A DNA stretch of 64,000 nt from Pseudomonas arcuscaelestis (GCF_016881005.1 NZ_JACOPV010000001.1:372001-436000), one strand, 5' to 3'; shown: positions 12,780 through 21,895, numbered from the stretch's first letter. The notes: generated by a model from the sequence alone, not told the origin. Program-made: numbers and translations.

Positions 12780-14303
12780 TCAACGGCGACGGCCGCCACC
12801 GCTGGAATGCATCCGTACGGGTCGTTGCACTTGGTGGCCCGCAGACGCCACGGAGGGTCGGCTGGCGCTCCGTTGACTGACCTGGCCACGATTGCTGGCG
12901 ATGCGTGACTGCGAAGGGTTGCGCACACCTGCCAAGGCATTATTGCGTGGTGCCTGCGCGCTCGCATGCTGCTGGCGTACTTGTTGGCGTACCTGTTGAT
13001 TGCGCACGGGCTGCTGATGCTGGCGGTTCTGTTGCGGGGCCTGAGCACGCTGTCGGGTGTGAGCATCACTTTTTAGTTGGCGGTCGGCAACCTGGGCGCG
13101 TTCGCGTGCGCTACCGGTCTGGCTGATACCCTGTTTTTCAAGGGTTTGTTGGGCGCGCTCGCGGTCGGCACTCTGCACCCTTTGGCGGGCTTCAAGGTTG
13201 CTGGTTGCCGGTGCTTCTATGCCATGCTGCGCGAGGCTTTCTCGGGCTCGCGCGCGGTCCTCGACACGGGCCGGCGTGTCACCGCGGTAGGCCGTACGTT
13301 GTTCGCTGCCGGGTAAACGCCGGTCGAACTGGGCTCTGCTGGCTTGGTCGCGGTAGGGAACGCCGTCGCGGTACGCAGGATTGTGACGCCAGTTGTTCTG
13401 GTTGGCATCGAGCCTTCGATTGACGTTGTTGATGTTGTTGTAGCGATTTACATTGATATCGACGTCGTGATCGTCCCAGTCGCAATCACCCCACAGGGAA
13501 TTGACGATCGCTATGCCGGCACCGAAAGCCAGGCCCGTGGCCAACGCCGTAGCGATGGGATACTCCGGTGGGGGTGGATAATACGCTGGTGGATAGGACG
13601 GGGATGACCAATTGCCGTACACCACAGAGGGGTTGTAACTGGGCACGTAGACAATCTGCGGGTTGGTCGGTTGGATGACAATGGTTTGTGCCGGTGCGCT
13701 ACCTTGCACCGCTGTGGTTGTGCCGCCTGCGGAGGCACTTGCCGGTTGTACTGTGACAGTCTGCTGTTCGTTGGACTCCAGATGGCCTGCGGCTTTGGCT
13801 TTGGCACGCAGGCGCTGCACCGAGTTCATGACTGCATCGGGCTGGGCAAGAAAGGCATCGCCGACTCGTTGCACCCAGACCGGGTCCTGTCCGAGGGTAG
13901 CCAGTACCTGTGGAAAAGCCACCAACGATTGCACGCTGGGATCCCACGGTTGGTCGGCGACCTGCTGGACGGCGGCATCACCGCTGACCTTGGGATGCGC
14001 CTTGGACCAGACGACGGCGTCAGCGACATTGCCTGGATAGGTGGTGGCCATCAGTACCTGGGCCAGTAACGCGTCCGGATACAACGCCAACGGTGCCAGC
14101 ATTTGATCGAGCTGTTCGGTGCTGAACACTGCCGCATTTGGCGCTGTTGGGGCGTTTGGCGCGGCTGCAGATTCAGGAGCGGACGCTACAGTCGATGCGG
14201 GTGACGCGGTCGTTGCCTTGGGTGGTTCATCCTTATCGGAACAGCCTGAGAGCGCAAACATGGCGATGGCTAGCAAGATCGCCCGGTGAAGACAGGCAGA
14301 CAT
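12780..14303 (-). CDS. DUF3300 family lipoprotein
   Basis: A 507-aa probable lipoprotein of unknown function. The N-terminus has a lipobox (MFALSGC, Cys about 21). The DUF3300 region follows (LDQMLAPLALYPDALLAQVL, ATTYPGNVADAVVWSKAHP, then QIVYVPSYNPSVVYGNW). A short Gly/Ala membrane-like stretch lies near residue 255, then an Asn/Asp-rich segment and a long, low-complexity Gln/Arg/Ala C-terminal tail (about residues 300-507) with repeated ERA/QQ units. The tail is likely disordered or surface/RNA binding by composition, which is inference. It is cotranscribed with the downstream DUF2950 gene. Confidence 0.85.
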   Translation of the reverse strand: MSACLHRAILLAIAMFALSGCSDKDEPPKATTASPASTVASAPESAAAPNAPTAPNAAVFSTEQLDQMLAPLALYPDALLAQVLMATTYPGNVADAVVWSKAHPKVSGDAAVQQVADQPWDPSVQSLVAFPQVLATLGQDPVWVQRVGDAFLAQPDAVMNSVQRLRAKAKAAGHLESNEQQTVTVQPASASAGGTTTAVQGSAPAQTIVIQPTNPQIVYVPSYNPSVVYGNWSSPSYPPAYYPPPPEYPIATALATGLAFGAGIAIVNSLWGDCDWDDHDVDINVNRYNNINNVNRRLDANQNNWRHNPAYRDGVPYRDQASRAQFDRRLPGSEQRTAYRGDTPARVEDRARARESLAQHGIEAPATSNLEARQRVQSADRERAQQTLEKQGISQTGSARERAQVADRQLKSDAHTRQRAQAPQQNRQHQQPVRNQQVRQQVRQQHASAQAPRNNALAGVRNPSQSRIASNRGQVSQRSASRPSVASAGHQVQRPVRMHSSGGGRRR

Positions 14304-14539
14304 GACGATGCTCCTGTGGCAGAAAAAACAGAGCGGAACGTCAGGCGGTTGGCCCTAGTGGTTTCCGACCGACAATCGACGCTTGGACAGCTCTCCGCAG
14401 CGGGTGAGCAGTATCAGCGTAGAAGAAAAAAGCGCTGTCGAATGACCACAATCGCATGCAACGGACTGCTTCCTGTGAGCCCGTTCTCAACATCGGATGT
14501 TCCACGTGGAACCTATCCAACTTTAAGCACTGCGGATAT
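14304..14539. other. Gap holding parS site 3
   Basis: This 236-bp stretch between the sigma54 activator gene and the DUF3300 gene contains no supported gene. It carries the third parS site (14498-14513). I see no strong terminator after the activator gene. Confidence 0.5.
14498..14513. promoter_or_regulatory. parS site 3 (ParB-binding)
   Basis: TGTTCCACGTGGAACC, identical to site 1, lies in an intergenic region about 5.2 kb beyond site 2. Confidence 0.9.
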
Positions 14540-15856
14540 TTACAATCCCAGTTCACGCAAGCGTCGGTACAACGTACGTTCACTCAATCCCAGATGCCTG
14601 GCGAGTTCAGTGCGGGAACCGGAAAAGTTATCCAGTGCCTGCGCCAGTTGCGCAAAACTTTCTTTGTGCCGGCGCCGCAAAGGGGGTGGAGTCCTGTCCA
14701 GGGCGGTGCGCAAGTCGCTCGGTAAATGTTCGGCACGGATAACGCCGTCGTCGGCGAATAGCCTTGCTCGCTCGAGAATGTTGCGCAGCTCACGAATGTT
14801 TCCTGGAAAGCTGTGCAGGCTGAGTAGCTTCAGTGTTTCGCTATCGACATGAGGCGCGGATTTTCCCGCCATCCGTTGCAGCAGGCTTTCGATCAGTAAG
14901 GGCAAATCGTCCGCGCGCTCACGAAGTGAAGGCAGACGAATTGGAAAGCCACTGATTCGGTAATACAGGTCTTCTCGAAAGGTACCTGCAGCGACCATTT
15001 CCTTGAGAGGCTTATGGGTGGCTGAAACAAGCCTGAAATCCGAATGGACTGTTCGCAAGCTTCCAACCGGACGAAAGCTGCCCGACTCGATCATGCGTAA
15101 CAGCTTTACTTGCATGGCGAGCGGTACTTCGCCGATTTCATCCAGAAACAGTGTTCCGCCGTGAGCGGCTTCAGCGAGTCCTATCTTGCGTTGCAGGGCG
15201 CCGGTGAAAGCGCCTTTCTCGTACCCGAAAAGCTCGCTTTCGAACAGTGACTCGGTCAGGCCGGTGCAGTCAACGACCACCAGTGGACCGGAGTTGCGCG
15301 GACTGCCCAAGTGCAAGGCTCGGGCGAAAAGCTCCTTACCTGTTCCGGATTCCCCTTGGAGCAGCACCGGAATCTGCGCAGGTGCTGCACGCTGCAGACT
15401 TGCCAACGCGTCCGTGAAGGCTGGCGCGCGTCCGACCAACCCTTGTTGCTGAGGCTGAGCAGAAGCTACCGCGATGCTGGTAAGTCGTTCGACAAAGGCA
15501 ATCACTTCACCTTGTTGATCAAGGATCGGACGCAACTCCACATCAACATGTTCGGGGCCGCGCGGGGTGTGGTGTACGTGTAGCACGCGCTCAGGCGCTC
15601 GACTGCTCCATGCCTTGCGCATCGGACATAGTTCACCGGCCTGGTCGCATGGTACGGCGTAATGATGGGAAACCCTGTGACATTTATCGCCGATGGGAGG
15701 TTGGCCTTCAACGCCAAACTGGCGCTGGTAGGCAGCGTTGGCCGCGAGAATGTTGTAGTCGGTATCCAGCACGATTGACGGATGGGCGTCGTGTTCAAGG
15801 TACGACACCAGCGCTTGAACTGCGGGGGCGGGGAATTTTCGCGAGGAATAAGACAT
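14540..15856 (-). CDS. fisR: Sigma54-dependent activator of the FisR type (sulfane-sulfur responsive)
   Basis: A 438-aa regulator in three parts: a PAS-like sensor (about residues 15-130), an AAA+ sigma54-interaction domain (Walker [15 protein letters not shown] loop, Walker [13 protein letters not shown]), and a Fis-type helix-turn-helix at the end ([19 protein letters not shown]). The sensor has three cysteines at about 59, 70 and 77, spaced 11 and 7. That spacing matches the three sensing cysteines described for FisR of Cupriavidus, which detects sulfane sulfur and turns on persulfide dioxygenase and SQR genes. The gene is divergent from exactly those genes. I chose ATG 15856 (MSYSSRKFP); the frame is open to 15922. 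The regulator name is inferred from domain order, cysteines and context. Confidence 0.85.
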   Translation of the reverse strand: MSYSSRKFPAPAVQALVSYLEHDAHPSIVLDTDYNILAANAAYQRQFGVEGQPPIGDKCHRVSHHYAVPCDQAGELCPMRKAWSSRAPERVLHVHHTPRGPEHVDVELRPILDQQGEVIAFVERLTSIAVASAQPQQQGLVGRAPAFTDALASLQRAAPAQIPVLLQGESGTGKELFARALHLGSPRNSGPLVVVDCTGLTESLFESELFGYEKGAFTGALQRKIGLAEAAHGGTLFLDEIGEVPLAMQVKLLRMIESGSFRPVGSLRTVHSDFRLVSATHKPLKEMVAAGTFREDLYYRISGFPIRLPSLRERADDLPLLIESLLQRMAGKSAPHVDSETLKLLSLHSFPGNIRELRNILERARLFADDGVIRAEHLPSDLRTALDRTPPPLRRRHKESFAQLAQALDNFSGSRTELARHLGLSERTLYRRLRELGL

Positions 15857-15904
15857 AAGGCACCAGGAAAAGCACGTGAGCAGCTTAACTGAAAGGCGAG
15901 CCCG

Positions 15905-15955
15905 TCTGCCAAAAACTGCCATTGTCTGCCAATAGTTGGCAGAAACTTCGGCAGT
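15905..15955. promoter_or_regulatory. Repeated CTGCCAA/TTGGCAG elements, probable activator-binding sites
   Basis: Three direct CTGCCA(A/T) units (15906, 15916, 15926, exactly 10 bp apart, one helical turn) are followed by an inverted TTGGCAG (15936-15942). CTGCCAATAGTTGGCAG (15926-15942) is a perfect inverted repeat with a 3-bp centre, and a further CGGCAGTTGG lies at 15949. They sit between the divergent activator and the sulfur operon, where enhancer sites for the Fis-type domain are expected. Confidence 0.6.
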
Positions 15956-15973
15956 TGGTAGGGGACGAAGTCT

Positions 15974-16105
15974 ATGTCATTCAATAAAAGCGGCGTTTGG
16001 CCTCGGAAAATTGGCTTGTTAACGGTGGCATGCATCTTGATGGCAGCTTTGCCAATGCGCACTTGGCTCAACGCCCAGGCACACGAATTATCTGGAGAGT
16101 GGTAA
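15974..16105 (+). CDS. 43-aa small membrane or exported peptide, coupled to the persulfide dioxygenase
   Basis: A short ORF, first in the sulfur operon. ATG at 15974 is preceded by AGGGGAC at suitable spacing; the peptide reads MSFNKSGVWPRKIGLLTVAC, then a hydrophobic run to about residue 28, then MRTWLNAQAHELSGEW. The basic N-terminus plus hydrophobic core looks like a single membrane helix or an uncleaved signal peptide. The stop and the next start overlap as TAATG, so translation of the dioxygenase is probably coupled. I do not recognise a family. It may be a leader whose main role is coupling. Confidence 0.5.
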   Translation: MSFNKSGVWPRKIGLLTVACILMAALPMRTWLNAQAHELSGEW

Positions 16106-16989
16106 TGATCATCGGCGGCAATTTGTATGTGGAGGCCCTGTTCGACAGTGTCACCTCAACCATCAGCTATCTGGTGATGGACCGTGGCAGTAGCCAATGT
16201 GCGTTGGTCGATAGCGTGCTGGACTACGATCCAAAATCCGGACGCACCAGCAGTTGTTCAGCGGACAAGTTGATCGCTCGGGTGAAAGAGCTGGGGGGTA
16301 CGGTTCAGTGGATTCTCGAAACCCATGTACATGCCGATCATCTGTCTGCCGCGGCGTATCTCAAGGAGGCCTTGGGAGGGCGAATTGCAATTGGCAGCCA
16401 GATTACTCAAGTGCAAAAAGTCTTCGGCACCCTGTTCAATGCTGACAGCCGCTTCGCTCGCGATGGCAGCCAATTCGATGTGCTGTTCGACGACGAGCAG
16501 CACTTTGCAATTGGCAACCTGCGCGCCCGCGCCTTGCACACCCCAGGGCATACGCCGGCATGCATGACCTACGTGGTCGAAATTGAGGGGCAAGCTATCG
16601 CCTTTGTCGGTGACACCCTGTTCATGCCGGATTACGGAACAGCCCGTTGTGACTTCCCGGGGGCAAGTGCTCGGACTTTGTATCGCTCGATCCAGCGCAT
16701 TCTCGCCCTCCCCGCTGAGACGCGGTTGTTCATGTGCCACGACTATCTGCCGGGAGGGCGTGAGCTTCGTTACATGACCACCGTGGCTGAGCAACGTGCC
16801 AGCAACATCCATGTGAAAGAAGGCATCAGCGAGGATAGCTTCGTGTCCATGCGCGAAGCTCGCGATGCCACGCTCGACATGCCCGTGCTGATCCTGCCTT
16901 CGGTACAGATCAACATGCGCAGTGGCCAACTGCCTGATCCGGAAGAAAACGGAGTGCGTTATTTGAAAATTCCGCTCAACGCACTCTGA
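16105..16989 (+). CDS. Persulfide dioxygenase-like MBL-fold protein (ETHE1/Blh family)
   Basis: A 294-aa metallo-beta-lactamase-fold enzyme. Family members of this type oxidise glutathione persulfide (GSSH) to sulfite using a mononuclear iron. The metal motif is HVHADHLS (about residue 72), with HTPGHTPACM near 148, GDTLFMPDYGTARCDFPG near 172 and the late CHDYLPGG. The start at 16105 has GGAGAG upstream and overlaps the stop of the small ORF; the frame is open to 15997 but that part is read in another frame by the small ORF. Next to an SQR and a FisR-type activator, a role in detoxifying persulfide made by SQR is likely. The name pdo/blh would be by analogy only. Confidence 0.85.
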   Translation: MIIGGNLYVEALFDSVTSTISYLVMDRGSSQCALVDSVLDYDPKSGRTSSCSADKLIARVKELGGTVQWILETHVHADHLSAAAYLKEALGGRIAIGSQITQVQKVFGTLFNADSRFARDGSQFDVLFDDEQHFAIGNLRARALHTPGHTPACMTYVVEIEGQAIAFVGDTLFMPDYGTARCDFPGASARTLYRSIQRILALPAETRLFMCHDYLPGGRELRYMTTVAEQRASNIHVKEGISEDSFVSMREARDATLDMPVLILPSVQINMRSGQLPDPEENGVRYLKIPLNAL

Positions 16990-17026
16990 GCAGTACCCAG
17001 AATTATTATTAAAGGAACACCTTGCC

Positions 17027-18298
17027 ATGCCTGCACAAACCACATCGCCGAAAGGCGATCATCACAAGGTCCTGATTGTTGGTGCAGGGGCCGCCGGCGT
17101 CGCTGTGGCCGCAAGCCTGATGTGCCGCGATCCCTCGTTGGATATTGCCCTAGTCGATCCGAGCGACACCCACTATTATCAGCCCGGTTGGACCATGGTC
17201 GGCGCTGGTGTCTTCAACGCGCCGAGCACTGCCAGGAGCATGGAGTCGACGATTCCGTCCGGTGTTCACTGGATCAAGGCGCGGGTAGAACGCTTCGACC
17301 CGCATGCGCAGACCGTAATCTTGAGTGACGGTCGATTGCTGAGCTACGAACAGTTGGTAGTTTGCCCCGGCTTAAAGCTTGAGTGGGATGCCATAGATGG
17401 CCTGGCCCAGACCCTGGGCCGCAATGGAGTAACCTCCAACTATCGCTATGATCTGGCCCCTTATACCTGGCAACTGGTGCAAAACCTGCGCAAAGGTCGA
17501 GCGATATTCAGCCAGCCACCAATGCCTATCAAATGTGCCGGCGCGCCACAGAAAGCCTTGTACCTTTCGTGTGACCACTGGCTGCGTAAAGGCTGCCTTG
17601 GAGACGTACAGGCGAAGTTCTTCAACGCAGGCGCGGTGCTTTTTGGCGTCGCCGATTATGTGCCTGCCCTGATGGAGTACATCGATAAGTACGGCGTGGA
17701 TCTCCAATACTCCCATCGTCTGGTTGCCGTCGATGGCCCTGCCCGGCAAGCCACCTTTGAACGCACCCTGCCCGATGGCAGCAGCGAAACCCTGACCCAG
17801 CCGTACGACATGCTGCATGTCGTACCGCCGCAAGTCCCTGCCGACTTCATTCGCAACAGTCCCCTGGCCGACACCGCAGGCTGGATTGACGTTGATCCGG
17901 TAACGCTGTGTCACCGCAAGTTCTCCAACATTCACGCTCTGGGCGATGGTATCAATACCACTAACGCCAAGACCGCAGCGGCCGCGCGCAAGCAGGCCCC
18001 GGTAGTTGCCAACAACGTATTGGTTGCCCTTGGCCGCCTGTCGAGGCTGGCGCACTACGATGGCTATGGTTCCTGCCCGCTCACGGTTGAGCGTGGCAAG
18101 ATCGTGCTGGCGGAGTTCACCTATGGGGGCAAACTGTCGCCGAGCTTCCCGCGCTGGCTGCTTGATGGTCGCCGCCCTACCCGTCTGGCCTGGTTGCTCA
18201 AGGCGCAGATCCTGCCACCTCTGTACTGGCGCTGCATGCTCAAAGGTCGTGAGTGGCTGGCCAAACCTCCTGCGGCACCGCTAGAGGCCAGGCAGTGA
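17027..18298 (+). CDS. sqr: Sulfide:quinone oxidoreductase (SQR)
   Basis: A 423-aa flavoprotein that oxidises sulfide to sulfane sulfur and passes electrons to the quinone pool at the membrane. The FAD motif VLIVGAGAAGVAVAASL lies at about residues 15-31. Two redox-active cysteines are expected; candidates are the Cys in PIKCAGAPQK (about residue 169) and in VTLCHRKFSNIHALGDG (about 294), the latter next to the second FAD motif. The RBS is AAAGGAACACC before ATG 17027. It follows the dioxygenase by 37 bp and its stop overlaps the next start. The pair should convert sulfide to sulfite, with persulfide as intermediate. Confidence 0.92.
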   Translation: MPAQTTSPKGDHHKVLIVGAGAAGVAVAASLMCRDPSLDIALVDPSDTHYYQPGWTMVGAGVFNAPSTARSMESTIPSGVHWIKARVERFDPHAQTVILSDGRLLSYEQLVVCPGLKLEWDAIDGLAQTLGRNGVTSNYRYDLAPYTWQLVQNLRKGRAIFSQPPMPIKCAGAPQKALYLSCDHWLRKGCLGDVQAKFFNAGAVLFGVADYVPALMEYIDKYGVDLQYSHRLVAVDGPARQATFERTLPDGSSETLTQPYDMLHVVPPQVPADFIRNSPLADTAGWIDVDPVTLCHRKFSNIHALGDGINTTNAKTAAAARKQAPVVANNVLVALGRLSRLAHYDGYGSCPLTVERGKIVLAEFTYGGKLSPSFPRWLLDGRRPTRLAWLLKAQILPPLYWRCMLKGREWLAKPPAAPLEARQ

Positions 18299-19113
18299 TC
18301 GAGCAACCATTCCTCGCTGTTGGATTGGGAGCGACCATTGGCGCTGTGTTGGCATTGACCGGTGCTGGAGGCGGAATTCTGGCCGTTCCTCTGCTGGTTT
18401 TTGGCCTGGGGCTGACTATGGTGGAGGCTGCGCCAGTTGGGTTGCTCGCCGTCGGCATGGCTGCTGCTGTGGGTGCCGTATTGGGGCTGCGCCAAGGCGT
18501 GGTGCGCTACCGGGCGGCAGCGTTTGTGGCGGCTATCGGAGTTGCCGCTGCACCGCTGGGCTTGATGCTGGCGCATCAGCTTCCCAATGCACCGCTGTCC
18601 CTGGCCTTTGCTGCAGTGCTGATTTACGCCTGCGGGCGCATGATGCTCAAGGCTTGTCGTCAATTGCGTGGTGAGCCGCCATTGGGCAAGCGTACGGTCA
18701 TGCCGTGTGTGCTCAACCCCTTGCAAGGGCGACTGCGCTGGACCCTGCCCTGTGCCCGGGCATTGGCCGTCACCGGCGTGTTGTCTGGTCTGCTTTCCGG
18801 TTTGCTTGGGGTCGGCGGAGGCTTTGTAATCATCCCTGCATTGAGTCGCTACACCAATCTGGATATGAAAAGCATTGTCGCCACTTCGCTCGCCGTGATT
18901 GCTCTGGTGTCTACGGGGAGCGTGATCAGTGCCAGTGTGGCTGGTGTAATGCATTGGAGCGTCGGTGCACCCTTTGCCGCCGGTGCAATCGCAGGGCTGT
19001 TGGTTGCCCGCCAGTTCGCCAGTCGTCTGGCGGGACCACGCTTGCAGCAACTGTTTGCGGGTGTCGGGATCTGCGCGGCGTTGCTTCTAGCAATCAAAAC
19101 GCTGGGGGGCTAA
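18295..19113 (+). CDS. TSUP (TauE/SafE, DUF81) family permease
   Basis: A 272-aa integral membrane protein with about eight hydrophobic segments in two repeated halves. The first half begins with GATIGAVLALTGAGGGILAV and the second with GVLSGLLSGLLGVGGGFVII, the duplicated glycine-rich signature of the family. Members move sulfur compounds such as sulfite or sulfonates. I took GTG at 18295, which overlaps the SQR stop (GTGA); an ATG at 18253 would add 14 non-membrane residues. Its position after persulfide dioxygenase and SQR suggests export of sulfite or thiosulfate, which is inference. Confidence 0.85.
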   Translation: MIEQPFLAVGLGATIGAVLALTGAGGGILAVPLLVFGLGLTMVEAAPVGLLAVGMAAAVGAVLGLRQGVVRYRAAAFVAAIGVAAAPLGLMLAHQLPNAPLSLAFAAVLIYACGRMMLKACRQLRGEPPLGKRTVMPCVLNPLQGRLRWTLPCARALAVTGVLSGLLSGLLGVGGGFVIIPALSRYTNLDMKSIVATSLAVIALVSTGSVISASVAGVMHWSVGAPFAAGAIAGLLVARQFASRLAGPRLQQLFAGVGICAALLLAIKTLGG

Positions 19114-19118
19114 GCCCC

Positions 19119-20006
19119 CTACTCCGCCAGTAAAGTGTCCTGCTCCTGTGCACACAACGCCAGAAGAAAATCCCAGACTACGCGCAGGCGAACGGACTTG
19201 TGCAACTCGCGGCGGGTACAGATCCAATAGCTGCGTTGGATGGTTTCGCTGGGCAGCACGCGTACCAGTGACGGGTCTTGCTGGGCCATATAGTTGGGTA
19301 GCACGGCAATGCCCAACCCCGCACGGGCAGCTTGCTGCTGAGCGATCACGCTGGTGCTGCGAAACACCACGTTCGGTGCTCGGCAGAAACTGTTTAGAAA
19401 CAACAGTTCCTGGCTGAACAGCAGGTCATCGACGTAACCGATCCAGCTGTGTTTGGCCAGGTCTTCACGGTGGTGCAGAGCTGGTGCCTGGGCCAGGTAT
19501 TCAGGGCTGGCATAGAGCGCCAGGCGGTAGTCGGTGAGTTTGCGAGTGATCAGCAGATCGGCGTTGGGTCGTTCCAGATGAATGCTGATTTCAGCTTCTC
19601 GGTTAAGGATGCTGACAAATCTTGGCACCGCAACCAGTTCAACCTCCAGTCCCGGGTAGCGCTCGAACAGGCTGCCCATGCGTGGGGTGAAGAACATAAT
19701 GCCGATGCCTTCAGTAACACCCAGGCGGATTTTCCCCAGTGGCGTGATGGCTTGAGTGATCTCTTCCTGCGCCAGGAGTGCAACGTTTTCCATGGCTTCG
19801 GCATGCTTGAGCAAGGCCTGTCCGGAGGGGGTGAGTTCGTAGCCTTGAGCGTGCTGGACGAACAGCGCCGTGCCCAGGCTCTGCTCAATGTTGTCGATAT
19901 GCCGAGCGACCGTACTGTGGGTTGTATTTAGGCGCTTGGCTGCTGTCAGCAGGCGCCCGCTTCGCTGCAACTCGAGAAAAAACCGCAGATCATTCCAGTC
20001 GAACAT
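19119..20006 (-). CDS. LysR-family transcriptional regulator
   Basis: A 295-aa regulator with an N-terminal winged helix-turn-helix (FFLELQRSGRLLTAAKRLNT, then STVARHIDNIEQSLGTALF) and a substrate-binding domain of the LysR type. It is convergent with the TSUP gene (5-bp gap) and divergent from the GMC oxidoreductase gene, so the GMC-MFS pair is its probable target. The 137-bp divergent gap has TTCACGAA and TGTGTTAAAACGCACA as possible binding elements. The inducer is unknown. Confidence 0.9.
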   Translation of the reverse strand: MFDWNDLRFFLELQRSGRLLTAAKRLNTTHSTVARHIDNIEQSLGTALFVQHAQGYELTPSGQALLKHAEAMENVALLAQEEITQAITPLGKIRLGVTEGIGIMFFTPRMGSLFERYPGLEVELVAVPRFVSILNREAEISIHLERPNADLLITRKLTDYRLALYASPEYLAQAPALHHREDLAKHSWIGYVDDLLFSQELLFLNSFCRAPNVVFRSTSVIAQQQAARAGLGIAVLPNYMAQQDPSLVRVLPSETIQRSYWICTRRELHKSVRLRVVWDFLLALCAQEQDTLLAE

Positions 20007-20143
20007 GCTTTTCCTTGTGAATCATGTGTTCACGAACGTTGTGTTAAAACGCACAGCACTTGAGTGAAATCTAACGTTTTCATCTCGAAATTAATCAATA
20101 ACATGGGCTGAGACAAGAATAATAATCAGGCGCGAGGTTGCCC

Positions 20144-21793
20144 ATGCCATCTGCCGATTCTCTCTACGACTATGTAGTCGTGGGTGCTGGTCCTGCCGGA
20201 TGCCTTCTGGCCAATCGTTTGTCTGCTGATCCGACCTGCCGAGTTTTGTTGCTGGAGGCGGGAGGTAAAGACAACTATCCCTGGATCCACATTCCAGTGG
20301 GCTATCTGTACTGTATTGGCAATCCCCGTACCGATTGGTGCTTTAAGACCGAAGCGCAGCCTGGCCTGCAAGGGCGTTCCTTGGGCTACCCAAGGGGCAA
20401 GGTGCTGGGTGGCTGTTCCTCGATCAACGGCATGATCTACATGCGTGGCCAGGCCGGTGACTATGATCGCTGGGCTGAGCAAGGCAATGCCGGGTGGGCG
20501 TGGAAAGATGTGCTGCCGCTGTTCAAGGCCAGCGAAAAACACTTTGCCGGTGCCAGTGAAGTGCATGGCGATGAAGGCGAGTGGCGCGTCGAGCAACAAC
20601 GTTATTCCTGGCCGATTCTGGATGCCTTTCGTCAGGCGGCGGCGCAAAGTGGCATTGAGAGTGTGGCCGACTTCAACGGTGGCGATAACCAAGGATGTGG
20701 ATACTTCCAGGTCAATCAGCGTGCCGGTGTGCGCTGGAACTCTGCCAAGGCGTTTCTACGTCCGATACTGACTCGCCCCAACCTGACTGTATTAACCGAT
20801 GTATTGGTCGATCAGGTGGTTCTCGACGCAGGTCGCGCCTCTGCGGTAAAAGCGCGCTGGCGCGGTGAGTGGCAGCATTTCAATGCCCGTCGCGAGATCA
20901 TCCTGTGTGCAGGGTCCGTGGGTTCTCCTGGCATCCTGCAACGTTCAGGCATTGGCCCGCGGACGTTGCTTGAAAGCCTGGGGATAACGGTACGTCATGA
21001 ATTACCGGGCGTTGGCGGCAACCTGCAGGACCATCTGCAACTTCGCCTGATCTATCAGGTCAGTGGCGCGCGCACACTTAACCAGGTCGCCAATAGTGCC
21101 TGGGGCAAGCTGGGCATGGGCTTGCGCTACATGTACGACCGCAGCGGCCCGTTGGCCATGGCACCCAGTCAGTTGGGTGCATTTGTGCGCTCTGGCCCGG
21201 AACAAGCCTCCGCCAACCTGCAATACCATGTCCAACCGCTTTCACTTGAGCGTTTTGGTGAGCCCTTGCACCGGTTCCCGGCGTTCACGGCTTCGGTCTG
21301 CAATCTGCGTCCGGCCAGCCGTGGACGTATCGATATCCGCTCGGCCAACCCTGACGATGCACCGTTGATCGATCCTAATTACCTGAGTGACCCTGAGGAT
21401 CTACGGGTTGCCGCCCAAGCCATACGCATCACTCGCAAGATCGTCCAAGCCCCTGCCCTGGCTGCGTTCAATCCTCGTGAATACTTGCCTGGGGCTGATT
21501 TGCACAGCGAAGAACAGCTGCAGGAAGCTGCCGGGCAAATTGGTACCACCATTTTTCACCCGGCGGGTACCTGCCGGATGGGCAACGGGGCGTTGGATGT
21601 GGTGGACGAGCAACTACGCGTTCACGGCGTACCGGGGCTGCGCATCGCTGATGCCTCGATCATGCCGCAGATTGTTTCCGGCAATACCTGTTCACCCACC
21701 TTGATGATCGCCGAGAAAGCGGCGCAACTGATTATACGGGGGAAGTTATCCACAACGCGGATCGGCGAAGAAAACGCAATACCGACGCCCTGA
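20144..21793 (+). CDS. GMC-family FAD-dependent oxidoreductase (choline dehydrogenase-like)
   Basis: A 549-aa flavoenzyme that oxidises an alcohol, substrate unknown. The FAD motif DYVVVGAGPAGCLLANRLS is at the N-terminus; GMC signature 1 lies in GKVLGGCSSINGMIYMRGQ and signature 2 in GSVGSPGILQRSGIGP. The C-terminal active-site region has HPAGTCRMG and GNTCSPTLMIAEKAA, giving the usual catalytic His. I chose ATG 20144 over TTG 20138 because GAGG sits upstream. An exact DnaA box (21746-21754) lies in the last codons, where the C-terminus KLSTTRIGEENAIPTP looks like a non-conserved tail. It is followed by an MFS importer, so uptake and oxidation of one compound is plausible. Confidence 0.9.
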   Translation: MPSADSLYDYVVVGAGPAGCLLANRLSADPTCRVLLLEAGGKDNYPWIHIPVGYLYCIGNPRTDWCFKTEAQPGLQGRSLGYPRGKVLGGCSSINGMIYMRGQAGDYDRWAEQGNAGWAWKDVLPLFKASEKHFAGASEVHGDEGEWRVEQQRYSWPILDAFRQAAAQSGIESVADFNGGDNQGCGYFQVNQRAGVRWNSAKAFLRPILTRPNLTVLTDVLVDQVVLDAGRASAVKARWRGEWQHFNARREIILCAGSVGSPGILQRSGIGPRTLLESLGITVRHELPGVGGNLQDHLQLRLIYQVSGARTLNQVANSAWGKLGMGLRYMYDRSGPLAMAPSQLGAFVRSGPEQASANLQYHVQPLSLERFGEPLHRFPAFTASVCNLRPASRGRIDIRSANPDDAPLIDPNYLSDPEDLRVAAQAIRITRKIVQAPALAAFNPREYLPGADLHSEEQLQEAAGQIGTTIFHPAGTCRMGNGALDVVDEQLRVHGVPGLRIADASIMPQIVSGNTCSPTLMIAEKAAQLIIRGKLSTTRIGEENAIPTP

Positions 21794-21895
21794 CCCAAGG
21801 GTGCGTAGCAATAACGACGCGGGCCGCGGTCTGCCTGTGTCGACAGTGGAACAACAAGAATAATCACTGGGGCCTTGAGGCCGAGGACAGCAACG

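Noticed and set aside
15925..15953. A -24/-12 sigma54 promoter in the TTGGCAG...CGGCAG region
   Set aside because: Spacing between GG and GC is 11 bp on one strand and 9 bp for other pairs, not 10. I therefore describe the motif as a binding site only.
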